A DNA stretch of 64,000 bases from Pseudomonas sp. ICMP22404 (GTDB taxonomy: Bacteria; Pseudomonadota; Gammaproteobacteria; Pseudomonadales; Pseudomonadaceae): NCBI RefSeq assembly GCF_006227205.1, contig NZ_VCNG01000013.1, forward strand, positions 138,215 to 202,214, in the 5' to 3' direction. Positions 18,548 through 27,743 of the stretch are shown in pieces; positions within the stretch are counted from its first letter, which is position 1; every line of letters starts with the position of its first letter. A model generated the notes under the pieces. That model worked only from the letters and a program-made list of their open reading frames with translations, did no database searches and was not told the origin of the DNA. A program made the translations under genes and the position numbers.

Positions 18548-19108
18548 ATGCAGCTGGACCCCGCGAGCGGTTGGTGCGATGGCGTGCGTCATTGCCCATC
18601 ACCCAACTTCAATGCGCGCCCCGAGGGCGAAATCTCCCTGCTGGTGATCCACAACATCAGCCTGCCGCCCGCTCAGTTCGCCACCGGTAAGGTGCAGGAA
18701 TTCTTCCAGAATCGCCTGGATGTCACGGAACATCCCTACTTTGCCGGTATAGCCGACTTGCGTGTCTCCGCGCATTTTCTGATCGAGCGTGACGGCACCG
18801 TTACTCAGTTTGTCTCTTGTCTGGAGCGTGCGTGGCATGCGGGCGTGTCGTGTTTCGAGGGGCGGGAAACCTGCAACGATTTTTCCATTGGCATCGAGCT
18901 CGAGGGCACCGATGACCTGCCGTTCACCGACGCGCAATATACCGCGTTGGTGGAACTGACGCGGCAGTTGCAAGCGGCCTTCAAGGCGATCACCGTGCAG
19001 CGCATCTGCGGGCACAGCGACATCGCTCCGGGGCGCAAGACCGATCCGGGACCAGCGTTCGATTGGGCACGCTATCGAGCGGCCCTGACAGAAGGGGAAG
19101 GACAATGA
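18548..19108 (+). CDS. ampD: 1,6-anhydro-N-acetylmuramyl-L-alanine amidase AmpD
   Basis: AmpD is a cytosolic zinc amidase that cleaves anhydro-muropeptides during cell-wall recycling. Its loss derepresses AmpC beta-lactamase through AmpR. The 186-residue protein has the zinc ligand in LLVIHNISLPP (histidine near residue 36), the AHFLIERDGTVTQFV substrate region, the catalytic EL-EG segment, and the C-terminal ICGHSDIAPGRKTDPGPAFDW with the other zinc ligands. The stop overlaps the ampE start by ATGA, so the two are translationally coupled. Confidence 0.96.
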   Translation: MQLDPASGWCDGVRHCPSPNFNARPEGEISLLVIHNISLPPAQFATGKVQEFFQNRLDVTEHPYFAGIADLRVSAHFLIERDGTVTQFVSCLERAWHAGVSCFEGRETCNDFSIGIELEGTDDLPFTDAQYTALVELTRQLQAAFKAITVQRICGHSDIAPGRKTDPGPAFDWARYRAALTEGEGQ

Positions 19109-19941
19109 GTTTTCTGGTGTTGCTACTGGCGGTCTGGATCGAGAAGTTCTCGGCCTTGCGCCAGCGGCTCCAGCGCGATGGCGCGTGGCTGGGCGAACTG
19201 AACCGGATCGAGGCGAGTCCGCGGTGGGCCAACTGGCCCTGGATGGTGCTGCTGGTGATGGTCCTGCTGCCCGTGGCACTGCTGGCGTTGTTGCTGTGGG
19301 TACTGGAGCCGCTGGCCTACGGGCTGCTGGTGCTACCGGTGCACCTGCTGGTGGTGATCTACAGCCTGGGGCGTGGGGATCTGTTGGCCGAGCTGGGACC
19401 GTTTCGCGATGCCTGGCGCCGCGAAGACCTGCAAGCGGCCACCCACGTGGCCAAGCGCGACCTGGGCATTGAAGCCGACGGTGGCGAGCAGTTGCTGGGA
19501 CGTGTTCAGGCCCATCTGCTGTGGCAGGCCTACCAGAGCTTTTTCGCGGTGATCTTCTGGTACTTCCTGCTGGGCCCGGTGGCGGCCTTGAGTTATCGCC
19601 TGCTGGCATTGGCCGCCGAGCACAGCCAGAACCCCGGCGTGGCCGAGCGGGCAGCGCAACTGCGCCATGCCTTCGATTGGTTGCCGGTGCGGCTGCTGGC
19701 GGCGAGTTTCGCCTTGGTGGGCAACTTCGTGGCGGTCAGCCGGGTGATGCTGCATGAGCTGCTGAACTGGAACATCAGCGCCGCTCAGTTGGTCGACAAG
19801 GTCGGCCTGGTGGCTGGCGAAATTCCTGAGCCCGTGGCCGGGCCGGACGGCATCAACAGCCTCGATCGGCTCTGGGAATTGCTGCTGCGTGCGGCGGTGC
19901 TCTGGTATGCCGGGTTTGCCTTGTGGACGGTGCTGGCTTAG
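19105..19941 (+). CDS. ampE: AmpE, regulatory signalling membrane protein
   Basis: AmpE is an inner-membrane protein of unknown biochemical role that accompanies AmpD in beta-lactamase regulation. The 278-residue protein has several hydrophobic segments: the N-terminal MSFLVLLLAVWIEK, a strong one near residues 45-90, another near residues 140-160 (FFAVIFWYFLLGPVAAL), and the C-terminal AAVLWYAGFALWTVL. The ATG at 19105 overlaps the ampD stop and was chosen over an in-frame start at 19063 inside ampD. It is followed by a REP pair rather than an obvious terminator. Confidence 0.92.
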   Translation: MSFLVLLLAVWIEKFSALRQRLQRDGAWLGELNRIEASPRWANWPWMVLLVMVLLPVALLALLLWVLEPLAYGLLVLPVHLLVVIYSLGRGDLLAELGPFRDAWRREDLQAATHVAKRDLGIEADGGEQLLGRVQAHLLWQAYQSFFAVIFWYFLLGPVAALSYRLLALAAEHSQNPGVAERAAQLRHAFDWLPVRLLAASFALVGNFVAVSRVMLHELLNWNISAAQLVDKVGLVAGEIPEPVAGPDGINSLDRLWELLLRAAVLWYAGFALWTVLA

Positions 19942-19974
19942 GCGACGAGTTCATCCTTTATTGTGTGGAACAAA

Positions 19975-20067
19975 CTGTAGGAGCAAAGCTTGCTCGCGAT
20001 AGGGACAAGCCAGTCAACATTGTTGCTGATTGACTTACCGTAATCGCGGGCAAGCCTTGCTCCCACG
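19975..20067. repeat. REP pair (REPIN-like), diverged
   Basis: Two inverted REP units, CTGTAGGAGCAAAGCTTGCT at the left and GCAAGCCTTGCTCCCACGG at the right, flank about 45 bases. Both depart slightly from the other copies in the window. It lies between ampE and the chemoreceptor gene. Confidence 0.8.
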
Positions 20068-20236
20068 GACAAATACCCTCCCAGGAAAGGAACGGAGCCC
20101 ATCCCGGCGCCGTTAACCTTAAGTTACAAATCTCCCCTCCGATTTAGGCTATACAGGGACAGCGCCCGATAGTGGCTTTCTGCTGTCTCTGTGCGCATGC
20201 CCCATAACAATAAAAACATTCCCGGGAGACTTCCTT

Positions 20237-22267
20237 GTGAAGAGTTTGCTCTGGCCCGCCGTCGCCCTGATGAACCGCCTGAGTTTCGGCATGAAGTTCA
20301 GCCTGATCAGCGTGTTGTTCCTGCTGCCGATGCTAGCGACCAACTTCTTTCTGGTGCGCGATTCCTACCGTGAATTCCAAGGAACGCACGTGGAACTGCA
20401 AAGCCTCGACCTGCTGGGCAGCAGCCTGACCCTGCGCCGAGATCTGGAAACCCTGAACAACCTGGTGCAGATCAACGCCAGCCTGGGCCAGTCCGGCAAG
20501 GCCGGCGATGTGGACGCGAAAATAGGCACCCTCGAGCAACAGATCCTTGCGCGGCTGCAAGGCATGACCGCCATGGCCGTGGAGCCTGAACAGGCGAGTC
20601 TCTTCGACGCCAAGCGCGACGAAATAATCGCCGCGTTCAAGGCCCAGCAGGCCGAAAGCTCCCTGCAAAGCAAAAGTGCGCTGATCGGCAAGCTGCTCAA
20701 CAGCTCGCAGATATTCAGCCAGATCATCGCCAGCCAGGCGGGGCTCAGTCGTGACAACCAGAGCGATATTCGTCAGCTCGGCGAACTGATTACCGGCGTG
20801 ACCCCCGATGTCACCCAGATCCTGGGTGAGGGCCGCGCGCTGGGTGCTTCGGCCTTGGGCCTGGGGTTTCTCAATTCTGCCTCCAGCACCCGGTTCGATG
20901 AGCTGCTGGCGCAGATCGAAAAAATCCAGGGTGAATATGGCTTGAAGCTGCAAGATGCGCTGGTCTCCAGTCAGGCGGCCGGCCAAGCCCTTGCTGGCCC
21001 GGCTGACGCTAGCAAGGGCACTTTGAAGAAGGCCGCTGAACTGATCGAAGAACAGGTGGTGATGGCCGACGCCCTCGATGCGCCCTGGCCGGCATTTTTC
21101 GATCAGGTCAGCAGCCTGATGGAGCAGACCTACCGGCTGAATAGCGCAGCGCTGGATTTCCTCGGTGTCCAATTGCAGCATCGCCTGGAGCAGAATCGCA
21201 GCCACATGGTGCTGCAAGCCGTGGCGCTGGTGGCGGTGTTCCTGCTGATTTTCTATTTGTATGCCGGCTTCTATGCCTCCACTCGTACCACCCTCCATTA
21301 TCTGGGGCGGATGATGGACAAAGTGGCGGCAGGGGACATGACGGTCAATTTCGTGGCCCGCAGCAAAGACGAGCTGGGAGAGTTGGGGGAGGTGTTCAAC
21401 GGCACGGTGGCGAAGATCCACGACCTGATCGAACGGGTGGGTCAGACCGTCGTCGAGGTGGAACGCCAGGCTGGGCAAGTGGAGTCGGTATCGGCCCAGA
21501 GTAATCAGGCGGTGGCCGGCCAGCGCAGCCAGATCGAACTGGTCGCCACGGCGATGAACCAGATGTCGGCCACGGCCCAGGAGGTGGCCCGCAGTGCCGC
21601 TGCGGCGGTCAGCAGCGCTCACAGTGTGAATGATGAAACGCTTAGCGGGCGCGGGCTGGTGGAATCCCAGCAGGGCAGCATCGTCCGCCTGGCCAGCGAG
21701 ATCGATCAATCGGTGCAGGTGATCAATCAGTTGGCGACCGATAGCCAGGCCATCAGTCGCGTGCTGGATGTGATCAAGAGCATTGCCGAGCAGACCAACC
21801 TGCTGGCCCTCAACGCCGCGATTGAGGCGGCTCGGGCCGGTGAGCAGGGACGTGGCTTCGCGGTGGTGGCCGATGAAGTGCGGACCCTGGCCAAGCGGAC
21901 CCAGCAATCGACCGAGGAGATTGAAGCGATGATCAGCCGTCTGCACGGTGGCGTGGACGCCGCCGTCAAGGCTATGGGCACCAGTCATGAAATGGCCAGC
22001 GGCACGGTCGGTCAGTCGGAGAAGGTGCAGCGGGCGTTGGAAAATATCCTCGGTGCCGTTGGCATGATCGTCGACCAGAACCAGCAGATCGCCGCTGCGG
22101 TGGAGCAGCAGACGGCGGTGGCCCATGATATCGATCAGAACATTGTCGAGATCAACCGTGCGGGTGAGCGCACGGCCGAGGGGGCGCACCAGACTGAGGA
22201 TGCCAGTCGTGAATTGTCGGTCCAGGTGGGGCAGCTCAAGGTGTTGATCAATGCGTTTCGGGTGTGA
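20237..22267 (+). CDS. Methyl-accepting chemotaxis protein
   Basis: This inner-membrane chemoreceptor should pass a periplasmic signal to CheA/CheW. The 676-residue protein has a first membrane helix near residues 20-40 (FSLISVLFLLPMLATNFFLV), a long helical periplasmic sensor domain of about 280 residues, a second helix near 324-345 (LQAVALVAVFLLIFYLYAGF), a HAMP domain, and the signalling tip near residue 515 (IAEQTNLLALNAAIEAARAG followed by GFAVVADEVR). The start is GTG at 20237 after GGGAG; an ATG 11 codons in (MNRLSFGM) is an alternative. It follows ampE, as in P. aeruginosa PA4520 as remembered. The ligand is unknown. Confidence 0.92.
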   Translation: MKSLLWPAVALMNRLSFGMKFSLISVLFLLPMLATNFFLVRDSYREFQGTHVELQSLDLLGSSLTLRRDLETLNNLVQINASLGQSGKAGDVDAKIGTLEQQILARLQGMTAMAVEPEQASLFDAKRDEIIAAFKAQQAESSLQSKSALIGKLLNSSQIFSQIIASQAGLSRDNQSDIRQLGELITGVTPDVTQILGEGRALGASALGLGFLNSASSTRFDELLAQIEKIQGEYGLKLQDALVSSQAAGQALAGPADASKGTLKKAAELIEEQVVMADALDAPWPAFFDQVSSLMEQTYRLNSAALDFLGVQLQHRLEQNRSHMVLQAVALVAVFLLIFYLYAGFYASTRTTLHYLGRMMDKVAAGDMTVNFVARSKDELGELGEVFNGTVAKIHDLIERVGQTVVEVERQAGQVESVSAQSNQAVAGQRSQIELVATAMNQMSATAQEVARSAAAAVSSAHSVNDETLSGRGLVESQQGSIVRLASEIDQSVQVINQLATDSQAISRVLDVIKSIAEQTNLLALNAAIEAARAGEQGRGFAVVADEVRTLAKRTQQSTEEIEAMISRLHGGVDAAVKAMGTSHEMASGTVGQSEKVQRALENILGAVGMIVDQNQQIAAAVEQQTAVAHDIDQNIVEINRAGERTAEGAHQTEDASRELSVQVGQLKVLINAFRV

Positions 22268-22284
22268 TGATCGTTGCGGAATCC

Positions 22285-22309
22285 CTGTGGGAGCGAGCCT
22301 GCTCGCGAT
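22285..22309. repeat. Single REP unit
   Basis: CTGTGGGAGCGAGCCTGCTC begins the unit, which ends CGCGAT. No inverted partner is seen within 150 bases, so it is a singlet directly after the chemoreceptor gene. Confidence 0.8.
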
Positions 22310-22360
22310 TGGCGGCCTTGTGATTGGCCGGGGTTTTGGGTCGAGTACATATCCGTTGCT

Positions 22361-22612
22361 GCGGTAACGGCGGCTTAGGGTTCCGCCCTTACGGCGGCTT
22401 ACTTTTTTTCAAACGCCAAAAAAAGTAAGCAAAAAAGGCTTGGCCCCACCACTCGGCACCTCGCCTAGGCTCGGTGTGCCCTCACTCCGGCATTGCTCCG
22501 TGGGCCCGCCGCGAAGGGCCATCCATGGCCCAGCGCGGCTAACCCGGCATCCATGCCGGGTTGCCCACTACGCAATACCTGCGTTCGGCCGTCGTGGTTA
22601 ACGGGGCCCGGA
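22361..22612. repeat. Dispersed intergenic repeat element, non-coding
   Basis: This stretch of the 547-base gap between the chemoreceptor and tatD has no credible gene. It holds a hairpin with CTTACTTTTTTT paired to AAAAAAAGTAAG (22398-22409 with 22418-22429), then GGCTTGGCCCCACCACTCGG and several short palindromes (for example ACCCGGCATCCATGCCGGGT). I recall closely similar text between genes in many fluorescens-group genomes, so I call it a dispersed repeat; its copy number here cannot be tested from one window. Confidence 0.55.
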
Positions 22613-22616
22613 GATC

Positions 22617-22671
22617 AAAAGCAAAAGCAAAAGCAAAAGCAAAGCAAAGCAAAGCAAAGCAAAGCAAAAGC
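22617..22671. repeat. Simple tandem repeat (AAAAGC/AAAGC)n
   Basis: Four AAAAGC units (22617-22640), five AAAGC units (22641-22665) and one more AAAAGC. Such tracts can change length by slippage. It lies in non-coding DNA next to the dispersed repeat. Confidence 0.9.
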
Positions 22672-22717
22672 AAGGCGGCTTTGCCGCCGACCTGCTTTTT
22701 GAGCGTACGTGTTCCCC

Positions 22718-22804
22718 CTGTGGGAGTGAGCCTGCTCGCGATGGCGTCGGTACATCCAACCTCTCTTACCCAGGCTGACCGCTTTCGCGAGCGAGTCCGC
22801 ACAG
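22718..22804. repeat. REP pair (REPIN-like)
   Basis: CTGTGGGAGTGAGCCTGCTC at the left and GCGAGCGAGTCCGCACAG at the right form a diverged inverted pair directly after the tatD-family gene, which reads towards it. Confidence 0.75.
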
Positions 22805-22814
22805 GAGAGTGCGG

Positions 22815-23591
22815 TCACCAGTCGAACAATTGCCGGGCGTTCGCGGTGCTGGCCTCGGCCAGTTGCTCCGGGCTGATCGCCATGATTGCGGCCAGGGCCT
22901 CGCAAATCGCTGGCAGGTGCGCCGGGCTGTTGCGTTGGCCGGGGAACATCGCGGGGGCCATGTCTGGGGAGTCGGTTTCCAGCACAACCGCTTCCAGCGG
23001 CAGTTTCGCCAGTACCCTGTGCATGCGCAGGGCCTGGGGCCAGGTGGCGGCACCGCCGAGGCCGAGTTTGTAGCCGAGCTTGATGTACTCGCGGGCTTCT
23101 TCGAAACTGCCGGCGAAGGCGTGGATGATCCCCGCGCGTTTCAGGGGAAGGCGCTTGAGGGTTGCGATCACCGCCGCATGGCTGCGACGCACGTGGATGA
23201 GTGCCGGCAGTTCGAATTCCGCCGCCAGTTGCAATTGCGCTTCGAACAGCGTCTGCTGGCGCTCACGGTCCAGGCCCTCGACGTAGTAGTCCAGGCCGAT
23301 TTCACCCACCGCGCACAATTGCCGATGCCCGGCCAGACGGGCCAGCCAGTCGCGCAGGTGCGCCACGTCATCGGGGCGATGCTGGTCGAGGTACACCGGG
23401 TGCAGGCCCAGTGCGGCGTGCAGGTCCGGGTCGCTTTGTACCAGGTCCCAGACCCGCTGCCAGTTGTCCCGATACACCCCCAGCACCACCATCTGCCGGA
23501 CACCCAGGGCTCGGCTTGCGGCCAGCAGCGCTGGACGATCCGCGTCGAAGTCGGGAAAGTCCAGGTGGGTGTGCGTGTCGATCAGCTCCAC
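22815..23591 (-). CDS. TatD family metal-dependent hydrolase
   Basis: This cytosolic TIM-barrel metal-dependent deoxyribonuclease/hydrolase family includes TatD, YcfH and YjjV. The 258-residue protein has the N-terminal metal site LIDTHTHLDF, AVGEIGLDYYVEG near residue 95, HVRRSHAAV, the IIHAFAGS histidine near residue 155, and the C-terminal VVLETDSPDM. All expected metal ligands are present. It starts 3 bases after cra and is probably co-transcribed with it. Gene position next to fruR is typical of pseudomonads; the exact substrate is unknown. Confidence 0.92.
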   Translation of the reverse strand: MELIDTHTHLDFPDFDADRPALLAASRALGVRQMVVLGVYRDNWQRVWDLVQSDPDLHAALGLHPVYLDQHRPDDVAHLRDWLARLAGHRQLCAVGEIGLDYYVEGLDRERQQTLFEAQLQLAAEFELPALIHVRRSHAAVIATLKRLPLKRAGIIHAFAGSFEEAREYIKLGYKLGLGGAATWPQALRMHRVLAKLPLEAVVLETDSPDMAPAMFPGQRNSPAHLPAICEALAAIMAISPEQLAEASTANARQLFDW

Positions 23592-23594
23592 GAT

Positions 23595-24626
23595 TCAGTC
23601 CTGGTGGATACGCTGCTTGAAGGTCCGCGCAATGGCCTGCACGCCAGGCTGGTAGTCGCCGTTCTCGATGGCCGCCAGGGCCAGTTCCAGTGCCTTGTTG
23701 GCGATCAATTGATGCTGCTGGGACATGGCATTGACCGGCAGCGGCAGGAAATCCAGCAGTTGCGTGTCACCAAAGGTGCCCAGGCGCAGCGGGCGCGACT
23801 TGAGCGGGAAGTCGTGCAGGGCGTCGAACACCCCTTGCAGCAGTACGTAGGAAGTGGTGATCAGCGCATCGGGCAGATGCCCCAGGCGCATGAGCAAGTC
23901 GTCCATCAACTGGCGGCCGCATTCACGGCTGAACGATTCGCCGTGCTCGACCAGCACCTGGCCTTCGAATCCGCTAAGTGCCTCGCGAAAGCCCGCGGCC
24001 CGTTCCTGGCTGATACTCAACTCGGGACGCGCGCCGACCAGCACGATCTGCCGAGGTTGCGTCTCCAGCAGGCTGCGGGTCAGGTGCAGGCTGGCTTGGC
24101 GGTCGTCACTGATCACCGAGCAGAAGTGCTCAGGCTCCATCACTCGGTCGATGGCGATGATCGGAATGCCTTTGGCCTGGAGCTGGCGGTAGCTGTCATC
24201 CCCGGCCGGCAAGCAACTGGCGACGATTAGCGCATCGCAGCGCCGGGCGCGGAACAGCTGCAACAGCTGCCGCTCACTTTCTGGCGCGTCATCGGAACTG
24301 GCGATCAGCAACTGGTAGCCCTGCGCCCGGGCGCCCTGTTCCAGCAGCTTGGCGATGCGGGCGTAACTGGGGTTTTCCAGGTCCGGCAGGATGAAGCCCA
24401 GGGTACGGGTATGCCGACTGCGCAATCCGGCGGCCTGGGGGTTAGGCGTGAAGCCATGTTCTTCGACCACCGCACGCACCCGTTCGACGGTCGCATTGCT
24501 GATGCGTTGCTGTTCGGCCTTGCCGTTGATGACATAGCTGGCGGTGGTGACGGACACACCGGCCAGTTGGGCGATATCACTGAGTTTCAACCCGTTTTTC
24601 CTTGTTTTTTCGAGTTTGCCCGACAC
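23595..24626 (-). CDS. cra: Catabolite repressor/activator Cra (FruR), LacI family
   Basis: This LacI-type repressor controls the fructose operon; in Pseudomonas its inducer is fructose-1-phosphate. The 343-residue protein has the helix-turn-helix KLSDIAQLAGVSVTTASYVI with the hinge region, then a periplasmic-binding-protein-like effector domain (FILPDLENPSYARIAKLLEQ; IIAIDRVMEP; SISQERAAGF). The only plausible start is GTG at 24626. It is divergent from fruB with a Cra-type operator between them, so it probably represses fruBKA. tatD lies 3 bases downstream. Confidence 0.94.
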   Translation of the reverse strand: MSGKLEKTRKNGLKLSDIAQLAGVSVTTASYVINGKAEQQRISNATVERVRAVVEEHGFTPNPQAAGLRSRHTRTLGFILPDLENPSYARIAKLLEQGARAQGYQLLIASSDDAPESERQLLQLFRARRCDALIVASCLPAGDDSYRQLQAKGIPIIAIDRVMEPEHFCSVISDDRQASLHLTRSLLETQPRQIVLVGARPELSISQERAAGFREALSGFEGQVLVEHGESFSRECGRQLMDDLLMRLGHLPDALITTSYVLLQGVFDALHDFPLKSRPLRLGTFGDTQLLDFLPLPVNAMSQQHQLIANKALELALAAIENGDYQPGVQAIARTFKQRIHQD

Positions 24627-24734
24627 TGAGCGCCCATCCTACCCGATTCGGCGCGACGGTCGTTGTCCAAACACTGGCGACAAGTTGCACTTCAAGGATG
24701 AGAGATTATCGAGTAACGTGCCAATCTTTCTAGA

Positions 24735-24746
24735 TTAAACGTTTCA
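24735..24746. promoter_or_regulatory. Cra operator in the cra-fruB intergenic region
   Basis: The sequence TTAAACGTTTCA is, as I recall it, exactly the Cra operator defined upstream of fruBKA in P. putida. It sits about 133 bases before the fruB start and 109 bases before the cra start, within the only shared gap, so it can control both. Confidence 0.8.
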
Positions 24747-24878
24747 GCAAGCGTATTTTCAAGGCTAGCAGGATTTTTCTGGCCGCACTGCCGCGATACC
24801 GCCAAAAGCCGTCCTGTAACGCTAAGCTGTCATTCAAAACAATACCTGGCGCCAACCCGACGCCAAAAAGGAGAAAGC

Positions 24879-27743
24879 ATGCTCGAGCTCAATCCAGAGC
24901 AGATATCCATGGCTCAAACCGCCGTGGATAAAGCCGCCGCGCTGCAATTGCTCGCTGACAAACTGGTGGCCGATGGCCTGGTGGCCGAAGGTTATCTCGC
25001 CGGCTTGCAGGCCCGCGAAGCCCAGGGTTCGACTTTTCTTGGCCAAGGTATCGCCATCCCCCACGGTACGCCGCAAACCCGCGACCTGGTGCACTCGACC
25101 GGTGTTCGTTTGCTGCAATTCCCGGACGGCGTGGACTGGGGCGACGGGCAAATCGTCTACCTGGCGATCGGTATCGCGGCCAAGTCCGATGAGCACCTGC
25201 GCCTGCTGCAACTGCTGACCCGCGCCCTCGGCGAGACCGACCTGGGTCAGGCGCTGCGTCGTGCCGGTTCCGCCGAAGCCTTGCTGAAGTTGCTGCAAGG
25301 TGCGCCGCAGGAGCTGGCCCTGGATGCGCAAATGATCGGGCTTGGCGTGTCGGCCGACGATTTCGAGGAGCTGGTGTGGCGTGGCGCCCGTTTGCTGCGC
25401 CAGGCCGATTGCGTGAGTAACGGCTTTGCCGGGGTGTTGCAGCAAGTCGATGCGCTGCCCCTGGGCGATGGCCTGTGGTGGCTGCACAGCGAACAGACCG
25501 TCAAGCGCCCGGGCCTGGCCTTCGTGACCCCGGACAAGCCCATCCGTTATCTGGGACAGCCCTTGAGTGGCCTGTTCTGCCTCGCCAGCCTCGGCGAAGC
25601 TCACCAGGCGTTGCTCGAACGACTCTGCGCCTTGCTGATCGAAGGTCGCGGCCACGAGCTGGGCCGCGCCACCAGCAGCCGCAAGGTGCTGGAAGTGCTG
25701 GGGGGCGAACTGCCTGCCGACTGGCCCAGTGCTCGAATTGGCCTGGCCAACGCCCATGGCTTGCACGCGCGTCCGGCCAAGGTCCTTGCGCAACTGGCGA
25801 AAAGCTTCGAAGGCGAGATCCGCGTGCGCATCGTCGACGGCCAGGATAGCGCCGTGTCGGCCAAGAGCCTGAGCAAGCTGCTGAGCCTGGGCGCCCGTCG
25901 CGGTCAGGTTCTGGAATTCATCGCTGAACCGAGCATTGCCGCCGATGCGCTGCCAGCATTGCTGGCGGCCATCGAAGAAGGCCTGGGCGAAGAAGTCGAA
26001 CCGCTGCCGCCACCGAGTACGCCGCAGGAAAGCCCGATGGCCGAGGTTGCGACCGTGATGCTGGCTCCCGAATCCGGCAGCTTGATCCAGGCGGTGCCTG
26101 CCGCTCCGGGCATCGCCATTGGCCCGGCCCATATCCAGGTCCTGCAAGCCATCGACTATCCGCTGCGTGGCGAGTCGGCTGCCATCGAGCGTGAGCGTCT
26201 GCAAAACGCCTTGAATCAGGTGCGCCGCGACATCGAAGGCCTGATCGAGCGCGCCAAGGCCAAGGCCATCCGCGAAATTTTCATTACTCACCAGGAAATG
26301 CTCGACGACCCGGAGCTGACTGACGAAGTCGACACCCGTCTGAAGCTCGGTGAAAGTGCGCAAGCGGCCTGGATGGGCGTGATTGAAGCCGCCGCGAAAG
26401 AGCAGGAAGCCTTGCAGGATGCACTGCTCGCCGAGCGTGCTGCCGATCTGCGCGACGTCGGCCGCCGTGTGCTGGCGCAATTATGCGGCGTCGAAACCCC
26501 GAACGAACCCGAGCAACCGTACATCCTGGTGATGGATGAAGTCGGGCCGTCCGACGTGGCGCGCCTGGACCCGAGCCGTGTAGCGGGGATTCTCACCGCC
26601 CGTGGTGGCGCCACCGCTCACAGCGCGATTGTCGCCCGGGCCCTGGGTATTCCGGCGCTGGTGGGGGCGGGAGCCTCGGTGTTGCTGCTGGCGCCGGGCA
26701 CTTCATTGTTGCTGGACGGCCAGCGCGGTCGCCTGCACGTGGAGCCTGATGCCGTCACCCTGCAGCGCGCCGTCGAGGAACGCGACACCCGTGAGCAACG
26801 CCTCAAGGCCGCCGCCGAACAGCGTCACCAACCTGCGCTGACCCGTGATGGTCACCCGGTAGAGGTGTTCGCCAACATCGGTGAAAGCGCCGGTGTCGCC
26901 GGCGCGGTGGAGCAGGGGGCCGAAGGCATCGGCCTGTTGCGCACCGAACTGATTTTCATGGCCCACACTCAGGCCCCGGACGAAGCGACCCAGGAGGCCG
27001 AATACCGCAAGGTGCTCGATGGCCTGGCCGGCCGACCGCTGGTGGTGCGCACGTTGGATGTCGGCGGCGATAAACCGCTGCCGTACTGGCCGATCGCGAA
27101 AGAAGAAAACCCGTTCCTCGGTGTGCGGGGCATCCGCCTGACCTTGCAGCGCCCGCAGATCATGGAGGCGCAACTGCGTGCCTTGCTGCGTTCGGCGGAC
27201 AACCGTCCGTTGCGGATCATGTTCCCGATGGTGGGCAGCGTCGAAGAATGGCGCCAGGCCCGGGAAATGACCGAGCGCCTGCGCCTGGAAATACCGGTGG
27301 CGGACCTGCAACTGGGGATCATGATCGAAGTGCCGTCCGCCGCGTTGCTCGCGCCGGTGCTCGCCAAGGAAGTCGACTTCTTCAGCGTGGGCACCAACGA
27401 CCTGACCCAGTACACCCTGGCCATCGACCGTGGTCACCCGAGTCTTTCCGCCCAGGCCGACGGCTTGCACCCGGCGGTGCTGCAATTGATCGACATCACC
27501 GTGCGCGCTGCCCATGCCCATGGCAAATGGGTGGGTGTGTGTGGCGAACTGGCGGCCGACCCGCTGGCCGTACCGGTGCTGGTGGGCCTGGGGGTGGATG
27601 AACTGAGCGTGTCGGCCCGCAGCATTGCCGAGGTCAAGGCGCGAGTACGCGAACTGAGCCTCGAACAGGCACAGACCCTGGCTCGCGAAGCACTGGTCGT
27701 GGGCAGTGCCAATGACGTGCGCGCATTAGTGGAGGCGCTGTAA
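24879..27743 (+). CDS. fruB: PTS fructose multiphosphoryl protein: EIIA-HPr-EI fusion
   Basis: This cytosolic protein carries the phosphate from PEP to the fructose permease. The 954-residue chain contains an EIIA-Fru domain (phosphohistidine His62 in GIAIPHGT), a central region, an HPr domain (GLHARPAKV, His296), and an enzyme I domain from about residue 395. The enzyme I domain has the active histidine His581 in GGATAHSAIVARA and the PEP-binding C-terminal barrel (LLRTELIFM; TNDLTQYTLAIDR). All three phosphorylation sites are present. The ATG at 24879 follows AAAGGAGAAAG. The stop TAA overlaps the fruK ATG by one base. Confidence 0.96.
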   Translation: MLELNPEQISMAQTAVDKAAALQLLADKLVADGLVAEGYLAGLQAREAQGSTFLGQGIAIPHGTPQTRDLVHSTGVRLLQFPDGVDWGDGQIVYLAIGIAAKSDEHLRLLQLLTRALGETDLGQALRRAGSAEALLKLLQGAPQELALDAQMIGLGVSADDFEELVWRGARLLRQADCVSNGFAGVLQQVDALPLGDGLWWLHSEQTVKRPGLAFVTPDKPIRYLGQPLSGLFCLASLGEAHQALLERLCALLIEGRGHELGRATSSRKVLEVLGGELPADWPSARIGLANAHGLHARPAKVLAQLAKSFEGEIRVRIVDGQDSAVSAKSLSKLLSLGARRGQVLEFIAEPSIAADALPALLAAIEEGLGEEVEPLPPPSTPQESPMAEVATVMLAPESGSLIQAVPAAPGIAIGPAHIQVLQAIDYPLRGESAAIERERLQNALNQVRRDIEGLIERAKAKAIREIFITHQEMLDDPELTDEVDTRLKLGESAQAAWMGVIEAAAKEQEALQDALLAERAADLRDVGRRVLAQLCGVETPNEPEQPYILVMDEVGPSDVARLDPSRVAGILTARGGATAHSAIVARALGIPALVGAGASVLLLAPGTSLLLDGQRGRLHVEPDAVTLQRAVEERDTREQRLKAAAEQRHQPALTRDGHPVEVFANIGESAGVAGAVEQGAEGIGLLRTELIFMAHTQAPDEATQEAEYRKVLDGLAGRPLVVRTLDVGGDKPLPYWPIAKEENPFLGVRGIRLTLQRPQIMEAQLRALLRSADNRPLRIMFPMVGSVEEWRQAREMTERLRLEIPVADLQLGIMIEVPSAALLAPVLAKEVDFFSVGTNDLTQYTLAIDRGHPSLSAQADGLHPAVLQLIDITVRAAHAHGKWVGVCGELAADPLAVPVLVGLGVDELSVSARSIAEVKARVRELSLEQAQTLAREALVVGSANDVRALVEAL

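Noticed and set aside
19942..20236. Possible small RNA gene between ampE and the chemoreceptor
   Set aside because: The only structure seen is the diverged REP pair; no promoter plus terminator arrangement was found.
22617..22671. Possible CRISPR-like array
   Set aside because: Units are 5-6 bases with no spacers and no cas genes nearby; it is a simple tandem repeat.
22809..24230. Plus-strand frame opposite tatD and cra
   Set aside because: It spans two real minus-strand genes and encodes a low-complexity Q/H/V-rich product without motifs.
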